Shown here: one piece after another, positions 42,878 through 50,582 of the stretch | Numbering within the stretch: the stretch's first letter is position 1 | Layout: every line of letters begins with the position of its first letter | Assembly: GCA_002428085.1 (NCBI GenBank) | Contig: DJAA01000039.1 | Coordinates: 2,566-63,952, forward strand | Length of the DNA: 61,387 nucleotides | Reading direction: 5' to 3' | Origin: Sulfurimonas sp. UBA6014 | GTDB taxonomy: Bacteria; Campylobacterota; Campylobacteria; Campylobacterales; Sulfurimonadaceae | The notes under the pieces: model-generated | Databases searched by the model: none | What the model was told of the DNA's origin: nothing | The model's input: the letters and a program-made list of their open reading frames with translations, nothing else | Position numbers and translations under genes: made by a program

Positions 42878-45110
42878 GTACCACTCTCACTATTTTAGAT
42901 TTTTCATATTTATATCTACTTGCATCTATGACATCATCAAAGGTAGGATTTAAAGCTATCGTCCCCTTTAAAGTCTCATCAAGTTTAAATACTCTTTTCA
43001 TTACTCTAGAGCCAAAAGAGAGCTCAATCATGTCGCCATCAGAAATTTTTGCTACGGTTGCAAACTGTGCGGAGCCTTGCAAAGTGCTATCTTTTTGGAG
43101 TTGCTTTGTTTTATTTGTGTAAGAATTAAACTGCAAGACAGGATTTGAGTGGTAAATAACCGTTCCATTAAATTCTGGCAATGCACCAATAGGGTCCAAT
43201 TTTGCACTTATCTCACAAGCCACTTCATCGAGTAAATATCCACGCACATCCTCACCATAAGGGGAGAAAAAATTCTCCAATGCATCAAAGTCCATCTCTT
43301 TAAATCCGCTGATTTTGCCTAGTTTTTTTGTGCACTCTATAGTCGTCTCATGTTTGATGCCACAAGCAAAAGCGATATCATTGAGTGTATATCCATCAAA
43401 TGCGAGAGCAACATTGGTTGGCAAGACTTTGTTGTCAATACTTACAAAAGTCCCCTCTTGCTGATTCAGAGCTGGGATATCTAAATCTGCACCGCCCAAA
43501 GAAGAGATGGTAAATTTTCCTGGTGCATTGTATCCCACGACATTTGCAATCGCTTCGTCTTTATCAAGTGCGTTGATGAGAGAGACTCCCAAACTGTTTA
43601 CTTCATTTGGAATCACAACAAGTGAAAATATCGTATATTTTTCTATCATGGCAGCGAGCTTAGCAATATTAGCAGAACGTTCATGACGTATCACATCATC
43701 TCCAAGGATCAAAACACAGTTTTTAGCTCTTTGGAATGATTTTGTCATGAAGTCTATCTCTTCATCACCAATATTGCACTCAGCTGATAAATAGCCCAAA
43801 TCAAGCTCATCAAAAAATGCTCTCTCCTCATCAGGCAAATCAGCATCCCTTAAAATCTCTCGAGCAAGCAAAGCCATAACACCCTCTTCGGTCCCTACTT
43901 CATACTTCATAAATTGTGTCATGGTATTGCCAAGTAGCACATCTTCTATAGGGTGCGCGTAGACAATCTTTGCTCCGTTATGCTTTCTTGCTGTCGTGAG
44001 GGCATATCGAACTGCAGGATTATCACTTGAGACTCTTGAGCCGATGATAATGATTCCATCTGCTTGTTTGATGGCATCCAAAGAACCGCTGTAATGTTTT
44101 TTGCCGCTCATGCTGCTATAAGATGCCATAAATTCTTGAAGTTTTCTTGCATCTTCATTGAACAGTTTTATGCCGAGTTTATTTTTTAACTCTTGTAAAA
44201 TATAGGCTTCTTCATTGGTTATCATGGATGAAAAGCGAATCGCGTTACAATTTTGAACTGCTAAGAGTGCTGCACTAAAGGCAGCCTCACTCTTTGGTGC
44301 ACGATTTTCAAAATCAAATCCAAAACGGCCAGCACCACACAAAGAAGTGAATTCAAAATTGTTTTTTACTCTATAAATAGAATCCTCTGCATTGATGCCG
44401 CTGTGTCTTGTTTCATACTCTAAAGAGCAACCACCCGAACAGTGAGCACACGTAGCTGGGATACGCTTAAGCTCCCAAGCATTGGCACTGTACTGAAAGT
44501 CTGAACTCACAAGAGCGCCGACAGGGCAAACAGCGATACATTCACCACAAAAAGTACAATCGAGCGTTTGGCTATTTTTAGGGATAATCACAGAGCTATA
44601 TCCGCCAAATTTCACCTCTATGGCATCATCACCAATGACTTCATTGCATACATGGACGCACTTCTCACACATGATACATAAAGCTGCATCATAGTTAATG
44701 AGTCCCCAATGTTCTACTGGACGGTTTTGTTCGCGCGTACTAAAATTTTGTTGGCTTACACCGAATTCTAATGTTTTGTTTTGAAGGTCACACTCACCTG
44801 ATTTATCACAAACACCGCACTCTAAGGGATGGTTTACATCATAAAGCTTCATGATGTTTGTTCGCTCAAGCTCAAGTGCGTTTGTGTTTGTGGTAATCTC
44901 TAAACCTTCAGTCGGAGGGGTGTTACATGAGAGGACAAAGCCCTCCACACCTTTTGCTTCTACAACACACATACGGCATGATGCACAAGGGGTTGTTTTG
45001 GCTATATAACACATAGTCGGTATATAAATATCATTTTTGCGAGCTACTGTTAAAATAGTCTCACCTTTTTTTGCTTCTACGGAGATACCGTCAATTGTAA
45101 AATGAATCAT
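42870..45110 (-). CDS. nuoG: Complex I NuoG, first copy (upstream paralogue)
   Basis: A 746-residue subunit closely like the next gene in design. Motifs: 'CYIAKTTPCASCRMCVVEA' with a later Cys in 'FVLSCNTPPTEG' ([2Fe-2S]), 'HPLECGVCDKSGEC' (N5), 'CIMCEKCVHVC' and 'CTFCGECIAVCPVGALV' (two full ferredoxin motifs), 'CAHCSGGC' and 'SLCGAGRFGF' (N7). No long charged insert. All ligands of five clusters are present, so neither copy looks like a pseudogene. It lies between the GltD-like flavoprotein and the second nuoG. Two nuoG genes have been reported in some sulfur-oxidising Campylobacterota, as I recall; how both fit in one enzyme is unclear. Confidence 0.94.
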   Translation of the reverse strand: MIHFTIDGISVEAKKGETILTVARKNDIYIPTMCYIAKTTPCASCRMCVVEAKGVEGFVLSCNTPPTEGLEITTNTNALELERTNIMKLYDVNHPLECGVCDKSGECDLQNKTLEFGVSQQNFSTREQNRPVEHWGLINYDAALCIMCEKCVHVCNEVIGDDAIEVKFGGYSSVIIPKNSQTLDCTFCGECIAVCPVGALVSSDFQYSANAWELKRIPATCAHCSGGCSLEYETRHSGINAEDSIYRVKNNFEFTSLCGAGRFGFDFENRAPKSEAAFSAALLAVQNCNAIRFSSMITNEEAYILQELKNKLGIKLFNEDARKLQEFMASYSSMSGKKHYSGSLDAIKQADGIIIIGSRVSSDNPAVRYALTTARKHNGAKIVYAHPIEDVLLGNTMTQFMKYEVGTEEGVMALLAREILRDADLPDEERAFFDELDLGYLSAECNIGDEEIDFMTKSFQRAKNCVLILGDDVIRHERSANIAKLAAMIEKYTIFSLVVIPNEVNSLGVSLINALDKDEAIANVVGYNAPGKFTISSLGGADLDIPALNQQEGTFVSIDNKVLPTNVALAFDGYTLNDIAFACGIKHETTIECTKKLGKISGFKEMDFDALENFFSPYGEDVRGYLLDEVACEISAKLDPIGALPEFNGTVIYHSNPVLQFNSYTNKTKQLQKDSTLQGSAQFATVAKISDGDMIELSFGSRVMKRVFKLDETLKGTIALNPTFDDVIDASRYKYEKSKIVRVVHE

Positions 45111-45122
45111 CCATCCCCTCCT

Positions 45123-47117
45123 TTACGTCGCTATCATGGCGATGTAGTAACAACGCATACAACGATCAGCTTCTCGCATCGCTTCTTCTTGAGTAAACCC
45201 GAGGTTTACCTCTTTGTTATTATCTTTTCTACTCTCTACATCAAGAACTTCACTATGCTCGCGAGGTAAGCCTGGAAGCCACCCTTTGACTTTTTCTTTT
45301 TTATTGTAAACACGCAGTTTTCGTAAGTGGTCTTCCATAATCTCATCATCTGTTAAACTCACTTCACCTGTTTGAACATATCTGCTCATAACAGAAGCTG
45401 CACGTTTGGCTTGACCAACTGCATTTACAATTGTCATAGGACCATATTCACAGTCCCCTGAAGCAAAAATACCTTTTTTGGATGTCATAAAGTGTTTACC
45501 ATTTGTTTTAACGGTATCCCAAGAGGTTTTTTCAATCTCCCATTCTGGCGGCAATAATTTTAAATCAGCTGCTTGCGATACTGCAGGGATGAGAAAATCA
45601 GTCTCTATAGTATAAGAAGCGCCCTCTACTTTAAGAAGTTGCGCTCGTCCCCCATTTGGGTCTGGAACCAGTTCAAACTTATCAACTAAAAGGGATTTTA
45701 ACACATCTTTTTCATCATTCATTTTGGCAACTGCCGAGTGAAACAAGAACTCAACACCCTCTTCTAACGCCTCATGATACTCTTCATACGTAGTGTTGTT
45801 TATCAAAGTTTTTTCATCTCTGCGATAAATCATATAGACTTTTTTCGCATTGGCTCGGATAGAGCATCGTACAACGTCCATCGAGGTAAATCCACCACCA
45901 ACACAAACAACTGTTTTACCAGTTAAATCGACTCTTTCACCGATGCCATATTTGTCCCAAAGATTAATCTGGTCAAGCATCTCTATCGCCGACCAGTACC
46001 CTTTTATCTCAGCTCTTTCATTTTCACAGTAGACTTTTTTCGAGATACGTGTCCCTGTTGCCACCATGATTGCGTCATACTCTTTCTCAAATCTTCGCAT
46101 ATCGTCTGCTTTGATTTTCGAGTTGACAAGGAAGTTGACCCCCATGTCTCTCACACACTCTATATCTTGGTTGTATTTACCTACTGGCATTCTGTATTCG
46201 GGAACTCCAACTGCAACTTCACCGCCTAAAACAGGAAGCTCTTCATACACATCCACAGCAACACCATCTGCTGCCAAATAGTACGCAGTGGTAAGTCCTG
46301 CAGGACCTGCTCCGATAACAGCCACTTTTTTCCCAGTGCTTGGTGCTTTTTCCATTGGATGAAAAAAGTCTAATCCATGATCACTCTCCCAATCTGCACC
46401 AAGACGTTTAAGTGCCATGATTGCGATTGGCTCGTCAAGATTTGTTCTTCTGCATGCATCCTCGCAAGGGTGCGGACAGACACGACCACACGTATGTGCA
46501 AGGGGCATAGTTTGACGTGTTGCCATAAGCGAATCGTCAAACCTCAAATCTCTTACCCCTTCTATGTACGCAGGAATGTCAACATGAGCAGGACAAGCAT
46601 CAGTACATGGTGCTGTTATTTTCGCAATGTAACCAACTTTCTCATGGTAATGCTTCGAGGGTTTTTGCTCATCTATGCAAGCCATAAATTCATGTTCAAA
46701 ATGCTTCATTAAATCCAAGATAGGAGTAGGAACTGTTTTTCCAATCTCACATTTTGAAGTCATCTGCATACTTGCACTAATCTCTTTTAAGTGTTCCAAA
46801 TCGGCTTTGCACCCTTCACCCCGCGCAATCTTGTCCAGCTGATCATATAAAATTCTGCCACCCCAACGACCAGGAGCACATCTTCCACATGCTTCAGAAT
46901 AAACTTGATACTGTGCAGCGTATTCCATGGCCAAACGGACTACATCCACATCTGCATCAAAGAGTGAAACACCGTCCCAGCCTATAAAAGCTTTTGAATC
47001 ACGGTGATCATCATATGATGCTGGTAGGTTATAAGCTGATTCTTTCCACTCTTCTTCAGGTTTGCCAATGTTGTTTACAAACTCTCCGTTCCAAGTAGAA
47101 AAATAGACTTTACTCAC
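45123..47117 (-). CDS. GltD/NfnB-like FAD oxidoreductase in the NuoF position
   Basis: A 664-residue protein that replaces NuoF. Residues about 60-145 match the last part of NuoF, the N3 [4Fe-4S] domain: Cys77, Cys80, Gly83 (a Cys in normal NuoF) and Cys123, with an extra Cys103. Residues about 165-230 form a GltD/NfnB-type Fe-S domain ('APCTDACPAHVDIPAYI', 'HTCGRVCPHPCEDACRR'). Residues 260-615 are a two-dinucleotide-domain flavoprotein: 'VAVIGAGPAGLTTAYYLA' for FAD and 'VVCVGGGFTSMDVV' for NAD(P)H. A C-terminal 'EADRCMRCYY' ends it. NuoF's FMN/NADH domain is missing. It probably feeds or receives electrons as NAD(P)H through FAD; the direction is unknown. It lies between the nuoE-like gene and the first nuoG. 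Confidence 0.85.
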   Translation of the reverse strand: MSKVYFSTWNGEFVNNIGKPEEEWKESAYNLPASYDDHRDSKAFIGWDGVSLFDADVDVVRLAMEYAAQYQVYSEACGRCAPGRWGGRILYDQLDKIARGEGCKADLEHLKEISASMQMTSKCEIGKTVPTPILDLMKHFEHEFMACIDEQKPSKHYHEKVGYIAKITAPCTDACPAHVDIPAYIEGVRDLRFDDSLMATRQTMPLAHTCGRVCPHPCEDACRRTNLDEPIAIMALKRLGADWESDHGLDFFHPMEKAPSTGKKVAVIGAGPAGLTTAYYLAADGVAVDVYEELPVLGGEVAVGVPEYRMPVGKYNQDIECVRDMGVNFLVNSKIKADDMRRFEKEYDAIMVATGTRISKKVYCENERAEIKGYWSAIEMLDQINLWDKYGIGERVDLTGKTVVCVGGGFTSMDVVRCSIRANAKKVYMIYRRDEKTLINNTTYEEYHEALEEGVEFLFHSAVAKMNDEKDVLKSLLVDKFELVPDPNGGRAQLLKVEGASYTIETDFLIPAVSQAADLKLLPPEWEIEKTSWDTVKTNGKHFMTSKKGIFASGDCEYGPMTIVNAVGQAKRAASVMSRYVQTGEVSLTDDEIMEDHLRKLRVYNKKEKVKGWLPGLPREHSEVLDVESRKDNNKEVNLGFTQEEAMREADRCMRCYYIAMIAT

Positions 47118-47132
47118 AATTTTATCCTAACA

Positions 47133-47354
47133 CTATTTTTTTGCAACGATAGTCCAGTCGACTTCGTTAAACTTTAAAGAGTTCATCAACTCATACCCAC
47201 ACTCTTTTACCAAATCTGCTGATTTTTGAATAGGAGTAAAATCTCCTATTTCAAATAAAAAAATTGCAACTTCCCCAGCTTGATGGGAGGCTAAAAGTTC
47301 TCTCATTCTTGGCTCAAATTCACTTTTTAAATGTCTTAAATCATATCGTTTCAT
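47133..47354 (-). CDS. Small NuoE-position protein
   Basis: A 73-residue protein between nuoD and the flavoprotein gene. It contains 'GEVAIFLFEIGDFTPIQKSA' and 'CGYELMNSLKFNEVDWTIVAKK'. It has a single Cys, so it cannot carry the [2Fe-2S] N1a cluster of true NuoE, and is less than half NuoE's length. I recall a comparable short gene in this place in C. jejuni (Cj1575c). A structural adaptor between NuoCD and the unusual input module is a fair guess. It shares one base with the end of nuoD. Confidence 0.75.
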   Translation of the reverse strand: MKRYDLRHLKSEFEPRMRELLASHQAGEVAIFLFEIGDFTPIQKSADLVKECGYELMNSLKFNEVDWTIVAKK

Positions 47355-48595
47355 TAGCGGTCAACCTCTCCAAATACGATGTTTGTCGTCCCAATAATGG
47401 AAACAACATCCGGAATATAATGACCTGGTAAAAGGTCAGTTAAAATACCTGCATGCCAAAATGACGGCGCACGAAGTTTCAGTCTGTATGGGTACGGTCC
47501 ACCTTGAGAGTTTATAAAAAAGCCAAGTTCCCCTTTTGGTGACTCTGTAACCACATAAACCTCACCCACAGGTGGTCTCATCCCCTGCGTTACAAGGACA
47601 AAATGTTGCATCAAAGAGTAGTTTTGCGTCATGATATCAAGCTTTGAAGCGGAAATATAGCGTGGTGCGTGTGCCATGAGTTCTGTTTGGTTATTTTTCA
47701 CACATGCTTCATACATATCAATAGTCTGATACAAAATTTTTGCAGACTCTCTCATCTCTTCCATGTAGACGCGGTAACGGGCAAAGTTATCACCTTTATC
47801 TGAATAAGGGACACTAAACTCAACTTCATCATAAAGCTCATACGGCTCTTCTTTACGAATATCCCAAGCGACTCCAGAAGCACGAAGCATAGGACCTGTA
47901 CAGCCCCATGAAAGTGCCATCTCCGTGGAGATAACTCCAACTTCTTCCATTCTCATCAGCCAAATACGGTTTGTGTCAAGAAGGTCTTCATAGTCTTTAA
48001 TATTTTGAGGCAATTTATCTAAAAATGTTTTGAGTTGAGAAAGGAAGGTATCTTGAATATCTAAAGGAACACCGCCAATACGGATAGCAGCATGGGTAAG
48101 TCTTGCTCCGCAATACCCTTCTATAATGTCCATGAGGTATTCTCTTTCACGGAAAGCAAAAAGGAAAACTGTCATAGCGCCAATATCAAGCGCAGTTGTA
48201 GCCAGCCAGAAAAGATGTGACATGATGCGGTTGATTTCTAAAAGCATCATACGAATCACTTTAGCGCGACGTGGAACTTCTACATCGATAAGTTTTTCAA
48301 CAGCCAAAGCAAAACCATAATTATTTGAAGATGAGGCTATATAATCCATACGGTCGGTTGTGGGCATGAACTCGTTATAAATCATGTTTTCAGCCATTTT
48401 TTCCATACCACGGTGCAAATATCCGACATCTGGATGTGCTTTTACGATTTGTTCTTGCTGAAGGTGAAGCATTAAACGTAATTGCCCGTGCGAAGATGGA
48501 TGCTGAGGACCAAAGTTGAGTATCAATTCATTATCATCTCTGTCAAAGGTAATATTTTCAAAAAACGGTGTTAATCTATTTGTTACTTGTGCCAT
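47354..48595 (-). CDS. nuoD: Complex I subunit NuoD
   Basis: A 413-residue 49-kDa-type subunit that forms the quinone pocket with NuoB. 'LILNFGPQHPSSHGQLRLML' includes the conserved His, 'PTTDRMDYIASSSNNYGFAL' and 'GARLTHAAIRIGGVPLDIQD' are typical, and it ends with 'IIGTTNIVFGEVDR'. It is a separate gene from nuoC, 11 bases away. Confidence 0.98.
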   Translation of the reverse strand: MAQVTNRLTPFFENITFDRDDNELILNFGPQHPSSHGQLRLMLHLQQEQIVKAHPDVGYLHRGMEKMAENMIYNEFMPTTDRMDYIASSSNNYGFALAVEKLIDVEVPRRAKVIRMMLLEINRIMSHLFWLATTALDIGAMTVFLFAFREREYLMDIIEGYCGARLTHAAIRIGGVPLDIQDTFLSQLKTFLDKLPQNIKDYEDLLDTNRIWLMRMEEVGVISTEMALSWGCTGPMLRASGVAWDIRKEEPYELYDEVEFSVPYSDKGDNFARYRVYMEEMRESAKILYQTIDMYEACVKNNQTELMAHAPRYISASKLDIMTQNYSLMQHFVLVTQGMRPPVGEVYVVTESPKGELGFFINSQGGPYPYRLKLRAPSFWHAGILTDLLPGHYIPDVVSIIGTTNIVFGEVDR

Positions 48596-48606
48596 ATTTT
48601 ACCGCC

Positions 48607-49413
48607 CTATCTTTGTGGGTCATTAACAATAGTTGATGACTCTTTATCGAATTTTTTGACCAAGAACACACCGCCGTCTTCTTGATAGTTTTCATGTGTT
48701 TTAGGCTCATTTCCTGTGATTTTTGTCCCTTTAGGAACTTCATACCCTAAGCGAGCAAATCTCTGTGAGTCATAACGGTCAACTCTTGCCGTATCACGAA
48801 TCTCAGGTCCGATGATTGCTCTTGCTTCTTTTCCATAAATCTTATCGACCTCATACCAAGCAGCAAATTCATCTCCTTCTAATGGATACGTCTTTAAAAG
48901 TGGATGCCCTTGCCAATCATATGGCATAAGAATTCTTTTCATAAACGGATGCCCGTTTGCTTGGATACCAAACATATCAAACATCTCTCTCTCAGACCAA
49001 TCAGCACTGCGGAAAAGTTTCTCTACACTATTAACTGCTTGCCCTTTTGTGATGGACATTTTGATGCGGATTCTTTTTCTTTTGCTCATGCTCAGCATTT
49101 GGTAAAAAATCTCAAATGTGTTGTTTTTTGCCAACCAGTCGATGGCGCTCATCTCAGAGAGTTGGGTGTATCCTAAAACATCTCTAGCAAGTTCTAAAAC
49201 GCCAAAGTTCTCTTCAGCTTTGATATAGAGAACCATTTGCCCAGCTTGAATATACGCATCACTTACTTCAAATTTCGCTTGGATTGCCGCTAAATCTGCT
49301 GCAAAAACTTCATCACTCTCAACTTCTTGTTTTGGTACCTGTGGTGCTACATAGTATCTATCTGTATAGTACGGTTTTGCTTGAACATTGTCTTTTGGGG
49401 TATAGGCTCTCAT
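48607..49413 (-). CDS. nuoC: Complex I subunit NuoC
   Basis: A 268-residue 30-kDa-type subunit. The family block 'SADWSEREMFDMFGIQANGHP' and 'RILMPYDWQGHPLLKTYPLE' is intact. It also has a 60-residue N-terminal lead ('YVAPQVPKQEVESDEVFAAD') and a C-terminal tail past the core, both longer than in E. coli. It shares one base with nuoB. Confidence 0.97.
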   Translation of the reverse strand: MRAYTPKDNVQAKPYYTDRYYVAPQVPKQEVESDEVFAADLAAIQAKFEVSDAYIQAGQMVLYIKAEENFGVLELARDVLGYTQLSEMSAIDWLAKNNTFEIFYQMLSMSKRKRIRIKMSITKGQAVNSVEKLFRSADWSEREMFDMFGIQANGHPFMKRILMPYDWQGHPLLKTYPLEGDEFAAWYEVDKIYGKEARAIIGPEIRDTARVDRYDSQRFARLGYEVPKGTKITGNEPKTHENYQEDGGVFLVKKFDKESSTIVNDPQR

Positions 49414-49922
49414 TACATTAACCTTTTTGGCTTTTGCGCATTGGCAGCTTTATTTGCACGAATTTTTTTCTGAAGTAACATAACTCCATACTGCAGTGTC
49501 TCAGGACGCGGAGCACAGCCAGGAAGATACAAATCAACAGGGATGATTCTGTCAACTCCTTGCACAGTGGCATATGTGTTAAACATACCGCCCGTATTTG
49601 CACAAGAACCCATAGATATAACCCATCTTGGCTCTGTCATTTGGTCGTAGAGTCTTTTGATAAACTCAGCATGTTTTTTTGTCAAAGTTCCAGCAACTAT
49701 CATGACGTCTGCTTGACGCGGAGAAGCACGGAAAATCGTCCCAAAACGGTCAAAGTCATACCTTGATGCACCCGAAGCCATCATCTCAATACCACAGCAT
49801 GCAAGTCCATAAGTTAGTGCCCAAAGCGAGTTTGAGCGACCCCAGTTTACAATCTTGTCGATACTTGTCAGTGCGACAGGCAGACCGCCTTGTTGCGTAT
49901 AATTTACTTTATGCTGTGCCAT
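49413..49922 (-). CDS. nuoB: Complex I subunit NuoB (N2 cluster)
   Basis: A protein of 169 residues from ATG 49922, which has AAGGAG seven bases upstream (the ATG-less longer reading from 49943 is not needed). The N2 [4Fe-4S] ligands are the tandem Cys in 'YGLACCGIEMMASG', Cys in 'ISMGSCANTGGMF' and Cys in 'YLPGCAPRPETL'. It hands electrons to quinone. It overlaps nuoA by 19 bases. Confidence 0.98.
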   Translation of the reverse strand: MAQHKVNYTQQGGLPVALTSIDKIVNWGRSNSLWALTYGLACCGIEMMASGASRYDFDRFGTIFRASPRQADVMIVAGTLTKKHAEFIKRLYDQMTEPRWVISMGSCANTGGMFNTYATVQGVDRIIPVDLYLPGCAPRPETLQYGVMLLQKKIRANKAANAQKPKRLM

Positions 49923-50293
49923 TCGAGGGCTCCTTTTTTCCATGCATATACAAAACCAATCGTAAGTAAAAGAATGAATAAAATCATCTCTACGAAACCA
50001 AACCAGCCAAGAAGTTTAAAATCGACTGCCCATGGGAACATAAAAACGATTTCAACATCAAACAGCAAAAAAAGCAATGCAAACAGATAAAATTGTGGCG
50101 AAATTCTATTTGGCTGCTTTGTAACTTGCGGTCCACACTCGTACACTGAAAGTTTTATCTTTTCTGCATCTTTGCGTGCAAGTGCACGACTTGCCAAACG
50201 CGCAATAATTGTCGTTCCCGTAAATGCACCAAATGTTATAACGAAAAGTACAAAAACTCCAAAATAAGGATTTGCAGTAGCAATATGCTCCAT
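49904..50293 (-). CDS. nuoA: Complex I subunit NuoA
   Basis: A 129-residue membrane subunit with three helices; 'KLSVYECGPQV' carries the conserved Cys/Glu loop, and 'RISPQFYLFALLFLLFDVEI' and 'VFMFPWAVDF' are standard. First gene of the complex I operon. AGGTAGG lies just before the ATG. A confident -10 box was not found in the 290-base gap upstream. Confidence 0.97.
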   Translation of the reverse strand: MEHIATANPYFGVFVLFVITFGAFTGTTIIARLASRALARKDAEKIKLSVYECGPQVTKQPNRISPQFYLFALLFLLFDVEIVFMFPWAVDFKLLGWFGFVEMILFILLLTIGFVYAWKKGALEWHSIK

Positions 50294-50461
50294 ATAACCT
50301 ACCTTTATAGTAAAAACTGTACCCTTTAAAAATACAATTTTAGTGATAATTTGTTTTCTAAATATTCTGCCATAAGCAAACCATATTAGAAAAAACAGTT
50401 GCGTTAACTATAACGAAATGTGCTTTAAATATAAGAAATTGAAGGAAGGAAGTAAGAGTAA

Positions 50462-50503
50462 ATGTCACAATTTGCAACACTTGATTTAACATCTGTAAAA
50501 TGA
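50462..50503 (+). CDS. Possible 13-residue small reading frame
   Basis: ATG at 50462 follows a purine-rich GGAAGGAAGTAAG stretch. It reads MSQFATLDLTSVK and stops at TGA. A peptide this short has no recognisable domain. Upstream, TATAAC and TATAAG boxes are seen (about 50410-50432). It could be a leader peptide, a small-RNA-encoded peptide, a remnant of a lost gene, or chance. Confidence 0.2.
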   Translation: MSQFATLDLTSVK

Positions 50504-50539
50504 TGTGTAAATTTAGAACGAATGTTATGCGCTGGCTAG

Positions 50540-50580
50540 CCTTACGCACTTTTATAAAAAATGTGTAAGGTCAGTTTTTT
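50540..50580 (+). terminator. Rho-independent terminator on the plus strand
   Basis: CCTTACGCA (50540-50548) pairs with TGTGTAAGG (50562-50570) with one mismatch; the inner CACTTTT/AAAAATGTG region can lengthen the stem. A run of six T follows (50575-50580). The T-run is on the plus strand, while both neighbouring genes are on the minus strand, so it would end a plus-strand transcript of the gap. On the minus strand there is no T-run after the stem. Confidence 0.5.
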
Positions 50581-50582
50581 AT

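Larger units (their letters stand above)
50294..50582. other. Intergenic region upstream of the nuo operon
   Basis: This 289-base gap is flanked by nuoA and the acyltransferase gene, both on the minus strand. It should hold the nuo promoter near its left end and the 3' end of the acyltransferase message near its right end. In addition, its plus strand carries a good ribosome binding site, a 13-codon reading frame and a T-run terminator (listed separately), which no annotated plus-strand gene explains. Confidence 0.55.

Noticed and set aside
40391..45110. One of the two nuoG genes being a pseudogene
   Set aside because: Both frames are intact and keep all cluster ligands.
47133..47354. Short nuoE-position gene as a broken nuoE
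   Set aside because: It has its own start and a compact sequence, and a similar small gene is recalled in C. jejuni, so it is treated as a real gene.
50358..50549. Minus-strand 63-codon reading frame upstream of nuoA
   Set aside because: Hydrophobic but with no ribosome binding site or family likeness, in an AT-rich gap; the plus strand carries the better signals.
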